A DNA stretch of 64,000 nt from Capitulum mitella (lineage: Eukaryota > Arthropoda > Thecostraca > Pollicipedomorpha > Pollicipedidae), in contig CP099849.1 in the NCBI GenBank assembly GCA_030062745.1, positions 17,530,144 through 17,594,143 on the forward strand, read 5' to 3'. Below are positions 47,170 through 58,890 of this stretch, piece by piece; within the stretch, counting starts at the first letter, position 1; each line of letters begins with the position of its first letter. A program made the position numbers and the translations under genes. A model generated the notes under the pieces. It was not told where the DNA came from. It ran no database searches and worked only from the letters and a program-made list of their open reading frames with translations.

Positions 47170-49800
47170 CTTAGCAAGGTTTACCAAATGAAACGTGAGG
47201 TCATGCCAGGTCACGTCCTACGTAGATGTCAAAGCGAATGAAATATAACGTTGTCTATGAAAGGTCGTTCAGTAACAGCAGAGCAGTTATTGTTTCTCGT
47301 TAGAAAAAGGAAAATAACCATCTGTCCTGACTTGGCTTGACCTGTCCTGATAAAAACCGGACAGGGCTGGTTTAATTGTCATGATACATCATTTCAGTTC
47401 TGCACTTCACGCAGTGAACAATCCCAGTGAGTAATTACTGCTCTTTGGCAGGAAATGTAACACAGCTTATGTAACCTGACCTAGACTATCCTTCACTGGA
47501 TGAAAAACAGTAACACAAAACTTATCATTAGAAGCTTTTACATCAGTCCTTACTGTGACGTGGATCAAAGCACCTGCGACTTAGTATCGTTCTTTGGCAG
47601 GTAAAGTAAGACCAATATTTCATCTGACGCAGGCTGACCTTGACCCAAGATTTTGAATATCGTGGCATGCTTCTGATGCGGAAGATCGTGACCTTCCGTT
47701 TGATACCCAGATGAAGGCTAAAGACCAGCATTGCCGATGATATGATGCATAGCTGGTGTCAGTTTTTCTCACGCCAAGTTATGTATTTTACGTGACCTGT
47801 GACATCATCAGTCACGTGACTAGGGCTTGCTAAGTATTTTCCGAATCGCAAAACTTAGGGCTTTTGATTGATGGCAGACTGGTTCAGATCCGAGGATTAG
47901 ATCCTGCGATAACGGGGGGGGACGCCATTTTTGACATCCCCAGGAGGTCGCTGGTGCGAAAACACGCCAGGCGGTGCCGGGTTAAAGGTTTTTGTAACGG
48001 ACCACAAATGACTTGGCACGCTGCCTGCACCATTCACTAGCTGATTTCGAGTGTGTTTTTTTCCAGGGCTGCAAGGAAGTAAGCCAGGTATGGACAATCA
48101 AAGTGCAATACGAAGGTCACTTGCAAGTGCCATTTCGGCGAAGCTGCGTCATCCGTGGTTTGGCATTTATGACTTGAAACATTCCCGTAGACATAAACAA
48201 TGTTTATGCAGTGAGGCAAAGCTTATCTCACTGTATTAATCATGTTCACCGATTTATTTCATATTGCCAAATGATGGCAATGACAGGGTTTTTTAGACAT
48301 GAACAGTGTCATGAGGACTTCAGAAGCCTCGTCAACATGTTAGCGTTCCCAGAAAATGAGAGACGACTCCAATATGCATATCTATCTTTCCGTTGCAATG
48401 CTAGCTAAAACAAACCTGTAATGTTTGCTGTTTCGATAAAAAATAATAATCCTCCTAATATCAGTGGAGTTCAATAACACTGGAAAATTCTGGTCTCATT
48501 TAAAAATCAACAAGTCAGTGTCGTGATGGGGTCCTCGCATACAAAAAGGTCTACCCAAGTAATTTGCATTCATTGACCGTCGGCACCAGTCTATGTGATG
48601 ACGCTTGAACTGAGCTGCCGGTCGCAGATGTGTCGGCAGAGTTCAATTGGAACTGAGAGTCTCAGGCCGCTGTCGCCAAACCTGACGTCTGCCTGTGACA
48701 TATGACGACAGCCCGTCAACAAACGTCAGCGGGGCCATTCTCAGTTCTGTTCGCCAGTAATGTCAACAGTTGCTGACTCATGCGTGTGGGGGCGTTTTGA
48801 AAATCGCCAGGGCCAGAGCCATTCTGTAGCCATTTCTTTACATGCAACGCCGTAGGGCTTATGTTAAAACCTGCCCAAGTCGGTACTTTGTAGGGCCGCA
48901 ACCGTACCTGCTCCAAGGACGCCTTCACCCGCGAGCTGACTCTACGTTCGCCACAGTCATGTTAGAAGCCGAGGGAGATCTCGCTTGGCTAGAATGGGGG
49001 TTGCGTTTTGCATTGGCAGACACCCATACAGAACTGGTGTTTGGCGGTCGGCGATGCAGGTCGGTGCTTCATTATCATTATCATCTCGGCATTCCTGCCT
49101 CCTCCGAGCCAACCTGGGCCTGTCCAAGCCACGTTTGCCAGCGACGTCCTTCGTGTTCCCCGCATATGACGCCGGGGCTACCTGCTACTTTCTGCCTACT
49201 GCGCCCCTCCCCCAGTGTTACCTTCAATTCAGTGCAGGCCTGTCCGAGGCTTCTACAGTGAACAGAGGTCAGCTTTCGTCAGTCCCCGGCGCGGTGACCT
49301 GTACGGGGCCCCTCCAGCGGGCAGAGATCGACACTGATGAGTCCTCGGGACCAGGACCTATGCGTGCCTGTGTATCGGGCAGACGTCAGCGGCCATCACT
49401 CCCCGGGGCAGAGGGAGATCGTGCGTGCGCTGCCGCCGGTAGAGAGCGAAGGGAGGAGTCGCTTGTCACGCGGCGCCCACCGCTCGCGTGGACCAGACTC
49501 AGCTTTCTATGATTTACATTTCATGTCGGCAACTGGTGGTCGCCACCCATTAGACGAACGGTAAATATACAAGAGCACAGGCGCGCGCACACAGACATAC
49601 ACTGAGTCCCCGCGAGCACCACTTCGCTTATATGCACGAACACACTGCCGGCAACCTGTGGTCATCTGCACGCACACTTCCTGCGATTCACGTGCATGTA
49701 AACACGTATCGGCCAAGCCTTAGATCTGTGCATAAGTCCGCCGGCCTGCCGACAATGCGCGTACATAATAAGCACTGAATGAAGTCGGGAGTCCGTCCAC
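47170..49800. other. Mixed DNA, no recognised gene
   Basis: Several frames of 60-175 codons lack known motifs. CTTTGGCAGG occurs twice 149 bp apart (47443, 47592), with only weak flanking similarity. Confidence 0.4.
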
Positions 49801-50275
49801 AAGTACCGTTGACCGCTCGGAGCCGTCAGCCGGGCGGCAGGCCGGACGGCGACGGACGCGCGGCGAGACGTCCATCTCCCCGGCCGACCCCTAAAAAATA
49901 ATCACCGGACGTCGCCGGCGACAAAAAGTGGCCCGCCTATCGGCGCGGGCGGCCACTTTCACCGGACAGTCGGCGGCCGGCCGCAGCGCGATGAGTCGAC
50001 GCCGATCTGGGTCAGAGCAGGGGCCGCCGACGGCGGAGGACACACCCACGGATGGTCGCGCGTGCCAGGGCGTGGCCCGCGCCGGCCGCGCCGCCATTGT
50101 CTCCGGCGTGACCGGTGGGGGGGGGGGGGGGGGGGCAGGGGTCATGCCTGCCGGCTGCCGGCGCGCCGTCGGGCCACGCCGCGCGGGGTCAGCAGCATTG
50201 TCCGGGCGCGCGGAATTGGCGGCTAATGAGCCAATCTTGATTGGGCACTTTAATGTTGTTGTTGGAGGTGAGTGA
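49800..50275. promoter_or_regulatory. GC island with MEF2-like, NF-Y-like and hairpin motifs
   Basis: CCTAAAAAATAATC (about 49891) matches the MEF2 core. AAAGTGGCCCGCC and GGCGGCCACTTT (about 49925-49961) form an inverted repeat. CCAATC-TT-GATTGG (50231-50244) is two opposed CCAAT boxes. An 18-19-base poly-G run lies near 50116. This looks promoter- or enhancer-like; no downstream gene is recognised on either side. Confidence 0.4.
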
Positions 50276-51270
50276 TTGCCGATTGTTGTGGCGATACCAG
50301 GCGATCACTTCCAAGCGGAGCTCTTCGTGTGGGCCTCGACACTCGGCTGAGGTCGGCGAATTGGGTCACTGGAATACCGATCTGTGGAAGAGCTCTTAAC
50401 CTTCATGCACGGTGCCAAAGAGGAACGTTTACGTCAACAAGTACATCTTATGACCAGTCAATGAAAAGCACGAATGGGCCACTCGTAGTAGATCCGGGAC
50501 AGAGGATAAAGGAGCGAAACTATTAGCAAACGTTCCCACGCTCGGAGTCGTGTGGCTGGAGGGCAACAAACATTTGACAAAAGCAGGTCATCTCAATAAC
50601 GACTTCTGTCCCTTCCCAATCACTGGGGTCTCATAAACCCTGCACAAAGGCGTCCTGAACGCCCTCAGTCCACACACCCGAGTTTTGCCCCGCTTCTTGG
50701 GGGTCTAGGGTCAAAGAATGGCGTGGAAATGTCATGTGAATGCGAACGTCACTGAGGTACTTTTTTGCTTCATTAGGGGCAGAGGTGCTACTCGTGATGA
50801 CACTTGGGTGGCCGACAGTGACGGGGAAGTCCCACGCATCCCAATGACTCACTCATTGTTGACATCACCTTTGAAGCACCGGCCAACGTAAAAAATGCGG
50901 TAAAAGTTTTACATCATGTTCGTTATTAACCTTGTGGTTGATGTGTGTGCTGCTGTCCAGCACCACAGCGCAAACCTTGATGAAAATCCTCAGATGCACC
51001 AAGCAGGTAGAGCAAACAAGCATGGCTAAACTTCCATTGAATCCTACAATGATTCGGGCCAGGTCTGTGACGCCACTGCACAATATCCATACACCGTCGT
51101 CTGCATTTAGCCTGCATTTGCGGCACATGGGCTCCGCCACGGGCGAAGCAATCTTGTAGCAAAGAGCGAACAGCGAATCCTTTTCAAAAACTTTAGTGAT
51201 GGAGCCAAAGCATTATAAGGCGTCAGATCGGGTGTGCGGCCCTTATTAATGCCTTTTCCTCTAAGCTCAG
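50275..51270. other. Mixed DNA, no recognised feature
   Basis: No gene, RNA or repeat identified. Confidence 0.4.
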
Positions 51271-51277
51271 TGGTTGA

Positions 51278-51482
51278 CAGGGACGTAGTCACGATTTCGC
51301 CACGGAGGGGGCCTAGACATGCCCAGTCGCCGTCAAAACTGAAAACTCTCCTCGGGTTCCCGTCAACTTATTTTCTAGTTCCGGGATGTTTTATTTACCT
51401 CAATTTTGGGCGAGTAAAAACGTTAAACTTTCAGCCCAAAGGGCACAGCCCCTTAGCCCCCCCCCCCTTGGCCACGCCCCTG
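51278..51482. mobile_element. Short non-autonomous hAT-like element (MITE), 205 bp
   Basis: The left end reads CAGGGACGTAGTCACGA and the right end, on the opposite strand, CAGGGGCGTGGCCAAGG: imperfect terminal inverted repeats of the CAGGGGCGTAGCC type common in animal hAT elements. The flanking octamers GTGGTTGA (51270-51277) and GAGGTTGG (51483-51490) agree at 6 of 8 positions, fitting a decayed 8-bp target-site duplication. The interior has no transposase and carries a C-run next to the right terminus. No autonomous partner is visible in the window. Confidence 0.7.
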
Positions 51483-51589
51483 GAGGTTGGTGGAACAATT
51501 TGTTTCTCTGACCAGCAGTGGTCACAAGCCTCCTCTCTGCATTCCATCTCCGTCGGCTCCCCTGCGCAGCCGCGCCGGCCACCCTGTGT

Positions 51590-51815
51590 GCCAGCGCGTG
51601 CGCTCCGTCCCTTGGAAGCAGCGGGAGCACGCCTTGATGGAAGAGCGCGTGAGCGAGCGTGCTGGCGGGTCGTCTCACGATAACGCAGCTCAGCGAAGCT
51701 CCTGTCAGCCGCTGGCGGAGTAAGGGATGACCGTTACTGACCGAGGCTCCTCGGCTCACGATAAAGCGGCTCGGCGAAACCCCTGTCAGCCACCTGTCAA
51801 AGTGAGGCTTGACGC
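51590..51815. repeat. Two-to-three-copy tandem repeat, 81-bp period
   Basis: CTCACGATAACGCAGCTCAG at 51674 recurs as CTCACGATAAAGCGGCTCGG at 51755, each followed by GCGAA, CCTGTCAGCC. A weaker earlier copy may start near 51593. As 81 is a multiple of 3, the minus frame shows a repeated peptide; it is not otherwise gene-like. Confidence 0.65.
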
Positions 51816-51819
51816 GCGT

Positions 51820-53370
51820 GCACACGAAGCGACCTGCTGGTGGATAGGATGGTTAATAAAATAAAATAAAGCGCGTTTCAATTTCCTATGAAGTATGCAC
51901 ATTAAAGCATAAAAAGTGATATTTAACTATCAATTTTCGCGATAATTTATGCATTAAGCCACTTGTTATGACAGTGCACTGGTCAAGGCAAAGCAAGCGG
52001 TTCTTTGACCGTGCCGGCTACTAGCGAAGGCAAATTGCTTCATTGGCCCCCTGTTATGCATCCTAATCTTCATGCACCATGACTGGACAGGGACGCTTTT
52101 TGTCCTGTGATGTTGCCCGACCTATTAAAGGAGATCAAAAAGCTAGTCTCACCGTTCCCATATTGCTAAAATGCGAATAGACGGGCAATTAAGGAGGGCA
52201 TCGGACCACTTGAAAGTTATAAGAACACTAAATTCAAATCGTGCTTCTAATTCCGGATACATGTTGAAACCAGAGGACAATATTTAAGCCACAGTTCACA
52301 AGTACATATCATTTGTTTCTTTTGTGCTCCAGAATCCCCCATAATACATGTAGTCAAATAGCCCTCTTCATTACCTTTCAGTTCTCCTTATATGAATATG
52401 TTCATTTGTATGCATGCACCATCCTGGGCGTTGATGAACTGCTCAGCGCACTTTACCGGAACATATTTACGGAAAGACGATATTGGTGATAAATTTAGCG
52501 GCCTCTGGAACGAGCAGTTCTTAATGGTACCATCAACATACCATACCATCAACATTATCTTAATCTTTCTTTCTATTGAAAATGGATGATGATGAGGAAC
52601 ATTCAGCTTTAGATGCTAAATGCTAATCGCACTCTATTGAAATAAACACACGCTACAGCACAAAAGATGTAGTTTTTTTTTCATCCATGGGAGTCACCGA
52701 AATGTGCTGAGTAGTGACACTAGCTAGTGCCCCACGGCGACATCGTATTTCATGTACCGGAAATACAACCTGAGCATTGCCTGTTGGAGTTTAGTTCTAT
52801 TATTATCTTTTCTTATTCGGATGGGTTTCGAAGAAGCAGTGCCATTCCATATAACGAGCTGCAAACAAAGGCAGCCACGATTAGGAACAAGGCATTGTCC
52901 GGTGGCAGACGCCAAAACTGCTTTTACGATCACTTAGTAATTGACGTAGTGAGCAGTGTTGCTGCTAGTTTTGAACTATGCTGGAGGAATGTCGGTCAAG
53001 TTAATTTTATATTGCGATCATAATACAGAGATGTAATTAATCAGAACTCAGCCGTGCTGTTTCATTCAAAGCCTGAACAATAGTGAATGGCACCTGCCTC
53101 TTCGCGTTGAAGTATATTGACTGAGGCCGTCGATACTCCCACTGACTTTTCTTCAAATCCAGTGAGGTGTTGGCTCACGGATGAAAACATGGAGATACTG
53201 GCGAAAAACCCCATATACCTGTGTTTGATAATTTGACGGGATAAGGGATGCACCAGTCTTCTGTTCATTATAGCTTTTCACACATCCTGTAACTCAGTGC
53301 TTCTTGCCAACGAAGAACAGCAGGAGCCAATGAGCCCCCACGCCCTTGCGCGGTAGTTCAAATGCCAAAT
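51820..53370. other. AT-rich DNA, no recognised feature
   Basis: Only short frames; no repeat of note. Confidence 0.45.
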
Positions 53371-53780
53371 ACTTCCCGAGACCGGTATCTGGGACACTTG
53401 TTAGACGGTGCACCCGGTCTTACAGCGGCCGCCGCTCTCGGTGGTGTCGTCACTCAGCACACGCCCTCGGTTGACCCCGTGTCAGTCGGTGGGTACTGGG
53501 GGGGGGGGGGCTTCATAGGGTGCGGTGCCGGCGACACGGCCCAGCTGAAAAACCGGCGCTCCCCGGGACTACTTTCGACTGGAGTTAGGACGCGGTCAGT
53601 TTTTGGTGGCCAAGTGTGGGCAAACGGAGAGTGGAAGTGGATGGGAGACGCCCATGGACATCGAGACATCAGGGTGGGGGGGAGGGGTGCGACGGGAACG
53701 ACCGCAGCTGTCCACATGCGGAACGCAACGCAGAACGGATGGAGGAAAGGAGTGTATGGAAAACTATGCAACAGGGAAGA
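53370..53780. other. GC-richer block with a G-run
   Basis: Contains a 13-base poly-G near 53500. The 166-codon plus frame over it has no known motif and is interrupted in character by the homopolymer. Probably not a gene. Confidence 0.3.
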
Positions 53781-55040
53781 GGTAAAATCCCTTGGTTACA
53801 GTGTTAAAGCCATTCAGACTATTCGTGGCATGTTAAAAGTGTGTATAGGAATCCTAAAATAAGTACACGACACGTTCTTGGTATTGGTGTCACGGCGATG
53901 TTTTAGAGTAACATTTAACATCTGACTTTTATCTGCTGGATCAAGAAAAACACGTACTGAGCAACCAGAGCCACGGAAATTGCCTGCTGAAAACGAGTTT
54001 GAGTCCTTCATCAGGTTGCACGCGCACATATCAACACACAGGTACATTAAGTGTGATAAAGGCCATCATGTCAGAAATGTGGCGGTGAGAATCTCGCCTT
54101 CTTTTTGTTTCTGTTCCATAGAATACGTTTATTTATTTGGTTGCCTGGTTTCCTACGCATTTGTAATTGTTCCTTGATCAGTCCTCGTAAAGGATGTTCT
54201 CTGAAGCGTGAAACTGGTATATAAATGTGTTAAGGGACACAAATGTAATGAGCGGACTGCAAGTGGGCAAAATGTTGCTCTAAGTCGACTTGAAATCACA
54301 AAGATAAAAATCAAATGCCAAACCTGCATCATTTTTCAGTAATACTTACCAGGATTTTGTAACGCGTGTTAAACAGCAAGAAGTCATGGTCGGACACCGG
54401 CTGTGCGAAATGGGAAGCAACAGTGCGTGGTGTGAAGAACAAAAATAGGTATAAAATCTTTATGTACAACAAAATTTTGCAAAAAGTGGCTCTGGTGTTG
54501 TTCCCGCCTTCCACTGTATCCCTTCCCAGTCAAAAAATGAGAAATAACGAAACGTAAAAAACGCCTGTTCTTAAAGCCTATGACTTGACGTTATGATGTA
54601 AAACACGCGAAAACGTAATAAAAATTTCCGTAAAACTTATTGTAAGCATATTGTAAATTATCCGATGCACTGTCGGGCTGATTCGGGTAAAGGAAGGGAC
54701 ATAACGGCATTTTGCAACTTGTTCAAATTCTTACTTTTCTCATTTCCACCGACTATAAATTTACTGAACCATATCCCAACACACTTAAACACTACAAAGT
54801 ACCCTTTTACGTTGAGGAAAACTTTTGATCTGACTGAAACAACAACTGAAATCTAAGCATTGCTGTGTTCCTCGTTTTCTTCAAGATGGGCCGAAATATT
54901 ACAATACTTTGATCGTTCCGTGGGAGCACATGGAAACTATACAAACATGTCAAACTGGGTATTCAACAAAAATTGAACATATTTACTTTTGCATGGATCC
55001 GACTCTTGTTTTTGAACATTGTTTCGTCTGATATGTGCAT
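53780..55040. other. AT-rich DNA, no recognised feature
   Basis: No gene, RNA or clear repeat recognised. Confidence 0.45.
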
Positions 55041-55044
55041 GGCG

Positions 55045-56110
55045 TGAACGATGAACTGCAAAGTGCCAATACATATTTTTTTAGGCAAATCTTTGCGTAA
55101 TATTATACAAAATGGAATTCATCAACGCCTAAACTAATGCCATGATGGACGTGGGGATATTGTCAAACAGCCTTGCAAGGTTTCGGTTGCAACGTTTTGC
55201 AACTAAATGATCTGTGACCTGCTCTGTCTCTTGGGTCCTGGATGGCCGGCTGACGTTGGGGCGGCGTGTAGGCCAGTACCCCACTCGGTCCGTTCGCAAA
55301 GCAAATGCAACTTAGCCAAAGGCATAAATTGGACATGAAGCGAAAGGTGTGTTTGTTTTCTTACACATGAATCAATCCATGTGCTTCGAAAATGATACCA
55401 AATGGCCTTCATGCGGCACTGCGTGATGTATGACAGGCTACGTTTGCTCGTTTCTGTTGTGTGGCTTTACTGAATGTTCACGAAGTGAATCACATTGGCA
55501 CCGGCCAAAAGCCAAATCATGATAACCGCAGCTGTATTTTTAATCATTGCCTCAAAGCCCAGCAGCTTCCGGCAATTAAATGATCTATGGCCTGTTTCGT
55601 CACTTGGATTCCGGGCGGTCGTCTGCTGACGGACGTCGTCGGTCTTCACTCGACGCTTTTGCGAAGCGAATGCAACTCAGTTAAAGACGCTAGCAGGCTG
55701 TCCTGGGTATGGAATAAAAGGCAGTGTTGTGTTCTTCCATACGCATCTATCCACATGGTTCAAAAACGTCATCAAATGGCCTTCCCGTGTAATTGTGTGT
55801 AAAAGTGTAATTCCATAAAATGCCATTACTACAAGCTATGAATGATGTCTTCTGATATGAAGTTTTGGTGAACGTCGCAAGAAGTGAAACACATCATCCA
55901 CTTCCAAAGGGCACATCATGATACACCCATTTATGTCGCCTGAACATCCCTGGAATGTTCAGCCGCACCTTTGCGTCGTTAAACGTCACGTGCCTTGACT
56001 TGTCTCTTGGGTTTTGGGTGGCTACCTGCATGGCGGTCCTTTGGCTTACCCATATCGGTAGGTGTGCGTTCAGGTTAAGCGAACCAATTTCGCTTCCCGT
56101 CTGAAAACAG
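55045..56110. repeat. Decayed long-period tandem repeat, three units of about 370-400 bp
   Basis: AAATGATCTGTGACCTG (55206) recurs as AAATGATCTATGGCCTG (55577), and AAACGTCACGTGCCTTGACTTG (about 55980) is the third version. Each is followed by a CTTGG(GT/AT) word and later by GCGAA/GCAAA-type and AACTTAGCC/AACTCAGTT words. Upstream anchors GAATGTTCACGAAGTGAATC (55472) and GAACGTCGCAAGAAGTGAAAC (55871) give 399 bp. Units are strongly diverged, so this is an old satellite fragment or serial duplication. No coding frame is conserved. Confidence 0.65.
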
Positions 56111-56604
56111 CTCTAAAGTTAATTTAGGTACTAAAGGAACTCTGTCCGGTCGTCGTTTTGTCCCTGGCTGGTCATGGCCATTGGCCATCCATTGTGACTT
56201 GTGGCACTTAAAGTATAACATGGAAATGCGTATGGTGTTGAAAAATTTGGTGGGCAAAATAATAAAGAAGACTGTAGTCTGGCAGCTCGGTACAAAAAAA
56301 AAAAACAGAAAAAACAGCGCAGCTTGCTTGAGACCCATCTGAAGAGCAGCTGAAGTACGGTTACTTCTTGCAATTCCTCAGTTATGTTTCCGTAAGAGAC
56401 TTTTAGAAAAAGGGAATAGCTGAATTCCAGATTCCAGAAAAATTCCAGAATGTCTGGAACTGATTGGATTCGGTCTAGCAAGAACAAAAGCTGTCAGAAT
56501 GAACGATGCGGGCCTCCTCCAAGAGGCCACTTATATCAGTTATATGGGGCGCAACATTAAACGAGAACGCATAGGACTGAAAGTGCACTCATATGCATAC
56601 ACGC

Positions 56605-56676
56605 AGACACACACACACGCACACACACACATATATATATATAAATATGCACATATATATAGATATATATATTACA
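56605..56676. repeat. Compound CA then TA microsatellite
   Basis: ACACACGC units run into TATATA and ATAGATATATA. Confidence 0.9.
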
Positions 56677-56679
56677 TAT

Positions 56680-57300
56680 CCCAAAACACCCTTTATTGTA
56701 CATCGTGCAAAATGACAACTGTTATCGAAGTTATTTGTTACAAATACCATGTGTTAAAAATGACGACATCTGAGAAAATACAACTTTTTTTGAAACGCTG
56801 TTTTAGCACCTCAGTCTTTATTGATAACTATCCAGATAAAGAACTGCAAGCGCTTTCCAATGACATTAGAATAAAAGCTATGGCACAGGTAATTCGGAGG
56901 ATATTGATATGTCACTTTTTGCGAAGCAATCAAATCGGGGTGCGATGATGATATCGCAATACGATATAATGGCTAGTGTAGACCAGATGCCATGTGACGA
57001 TCTCCAAGCCAGCACATCGAACAAGATGTCCTCTCTGCATTACCATGGGACCAGGACATTCAACAGTTAGACATGGGAGATCATTTTCAGAAGATCTTAG
57101 CTCGCCCATCGCGCTCACTGATCGGGATTTCTTCGAATGTTTCGATAATGAGCATCCATCGCAGTGCAACGTGAAAGAAGCTGCATCACGGCTTTACAGG
57201 CGCTTCCACGTGAGAAAAAAACTCAGATTCCTCCTAGACAGGACCATTGTAGGAGTGACCTGTGTCTAGTCACTGACCTAGTGACCACACGACTAGGCGG
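56680..57300. other. AT-rich lead-in to the 58-bp array
   Basis: No recognised gene or RNA. Confidence 0.4.
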
Positions 57301-57305
57301 TGACA

Positions 57306-58385
57306 TGAGAGTCTCCCAGCCCGCCGCCGGTACTGTGGGACGGACCACGGTACAGTGACCTGAAAGTCTCCTCCCAGCCCGCCGCCGGTACTGTGGGACG
57401 GACCACTAGTGTGCAGTGACCTGAGAATATCCTCCCAGCCCGCCGCCGGTGCTGTGGGACGGACCACTGTACAATGACTTGAGAGTCTCCTCCCAGCCCG
57501 CCGCCGGTACTGTGGGACGGACCACTGTACAGTGACCTGAGAGTCTCCTCCCAGCCCGCCGCCGTTACTGTGGGACGGACCACTGTACAGTGACCTCAGA
57601 GTCTCCTCCCAGCCCGCCGCCGTTACTGTGGGACGGACCACTGTACAGTGGCCTGAGAGTCTCCTCCCAGCCCGCCGCCGTTTTTGTGGGACGGACCACT
57701 AGTGTGCAGTGACCTGAGAATATCCTCCCAGCCCGCCGCCGGTACTGTAGGACGGACCACTGTACAGTGACCTGAAAGTTTCCTCCCGGCCTACCGCCGG
57801 TACTGTGGGACGGACCACTAGTGTGCAGTGACCTGAGAATATCCTCCCAGCCCGCCGCCGGTACTGTGGGACGGACCACGGTACAGTGACCTGAAAGTCT
57901 CCTTCCATCCCGCCGGTGCTGTGGGACGGACCACTGTACAGTGGCCTGAGAGTCTCCTCCCAGCCCGCCGCCGGTACTGTGGGACGGACCACTAGTGTGC
58001 AGTGACCTGAGAATATCCTCCCAGCCCGCCGCCGGTACTGTGGGACGGACCACTGTACAGTGGCCTGAGAGTCTCCTCCCAGCCCGCCGCCGGTACTGTG
58101 GGACGGACCACTGTACAGTGACCTGAGAGTCTCCTCCCAGCCCGCCGCCGGTACTGTGGGACGGACCACTGTACAGTGACCTGAGAGTCTCCTCCCAGCC
58201 CGCCGGTACTGTGGGACGGACCACTGTACAGTGACCTGAAAGTTTCCTCCCGGCCTACCGCCGGTACTGTGGGACGGACCACTAGTGTGCAGTGACCTGA
58301 GAATATCCTCCCAGCCCGCCGCCGGTACTGTGGGACGGACCACTGTACAGTGGCCTGAGAGTCTCCTCCCGGCCTGCCGCCGGCC
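57306..58385. repeat. 58/61-bp minisatellite, about 18 units
   Basis: Each unit has CCCAGCCCGCCGCCGGTACT, GTGGGACGGACCAC and GTGACCTGAGAGTCTCCT. Type A (58 bp) carries CACTGTACAGTG; with following GG it becomes the perfect 14-bp palindrome CCACTGTACAGTGG. Type B (61 bp) carries CACTAGTGTGCAGTG and GAGAATAT. B units lie at about 57406, 57699, 57818, 57990 and 58281. A GGCCTACCGCCGG variant followed by a B unit occurs twice, about 453 bp apart, showing segmental duplication inside the array. Since 58 is not a multiple of 3, the long minus frames mix all readings and are artefacts. Confidence 0.92.
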
Positions 58386-58389
58386 AGTG

Positions 58390-58890
58390 TACAGTGACCG
58401 GCGTCTGAGGCCCGGCATCTGCAGGCAGCGAGAAAACATCCCACGCTTTGTGACAGATTTTTCTCCGCTCACGAGACAGGGGTGGACAATGCAACTCCGG
58501 CCCCGTATCCGAGTCGAGAGGAGGAAACTGAGGACCGCTGCTGCGCCGCCGCCGCCGGAGACCGTTTCCCGGCGCATTCCCGGCCGTTCGCCATCACGAC
58601 TGGACCTTCCTGCAATTGTTGCGAGCGCGACGGTCCAGCAACCGGCGACCCCGTTGCGCCCGCTCCGGCGGCGCCGGAGGCCGGGAGCCGGAGCCGGGCT
58701 GCGTTCATCTGGCGTCAGCCCGGAGTGAGGAGTTTGCCGGCCGCGCGCCGGGCCCGCCCGTGCACGACGCCGCTGTCCGAGCTGTCCGAGGAAGGAAACC
58801 GACTGTCGCGGAGAGCCGGGGCATTGTTCATCGGCCGGAGTCCTGCTCCCACGAGATCGAGCCGATTGTCAGATTCCGCTGCAGCTAACG
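58390..58890. promoter_or_regulatory. GC island abutting the 58-bp array
   Basis: CpG-dense DNA starts where the array ends; both-strand frames are compositional. Possible promoter for an unrecognised transcript to the right. Confidence 0.3.

Noticed and set aside
47029-47241. Frames with runs of tyrosine-isoleucine, also at 284-977 and 56.6 kb
   Set aside because: Pure TA microsatellite translation.
47443-47610. Apparent 149-bp duplication around CTTTGGCAGG
   Set aside because: Similarity beyond the shared decamer is weak.
57565-58577. Long minus frames (219 and 292 codons) rich in VVRPT and SLYSGPSH repeats
   Set aside because: They read through a 58/61-bp satellite in shifting frames; no domain and no consistent codon register.
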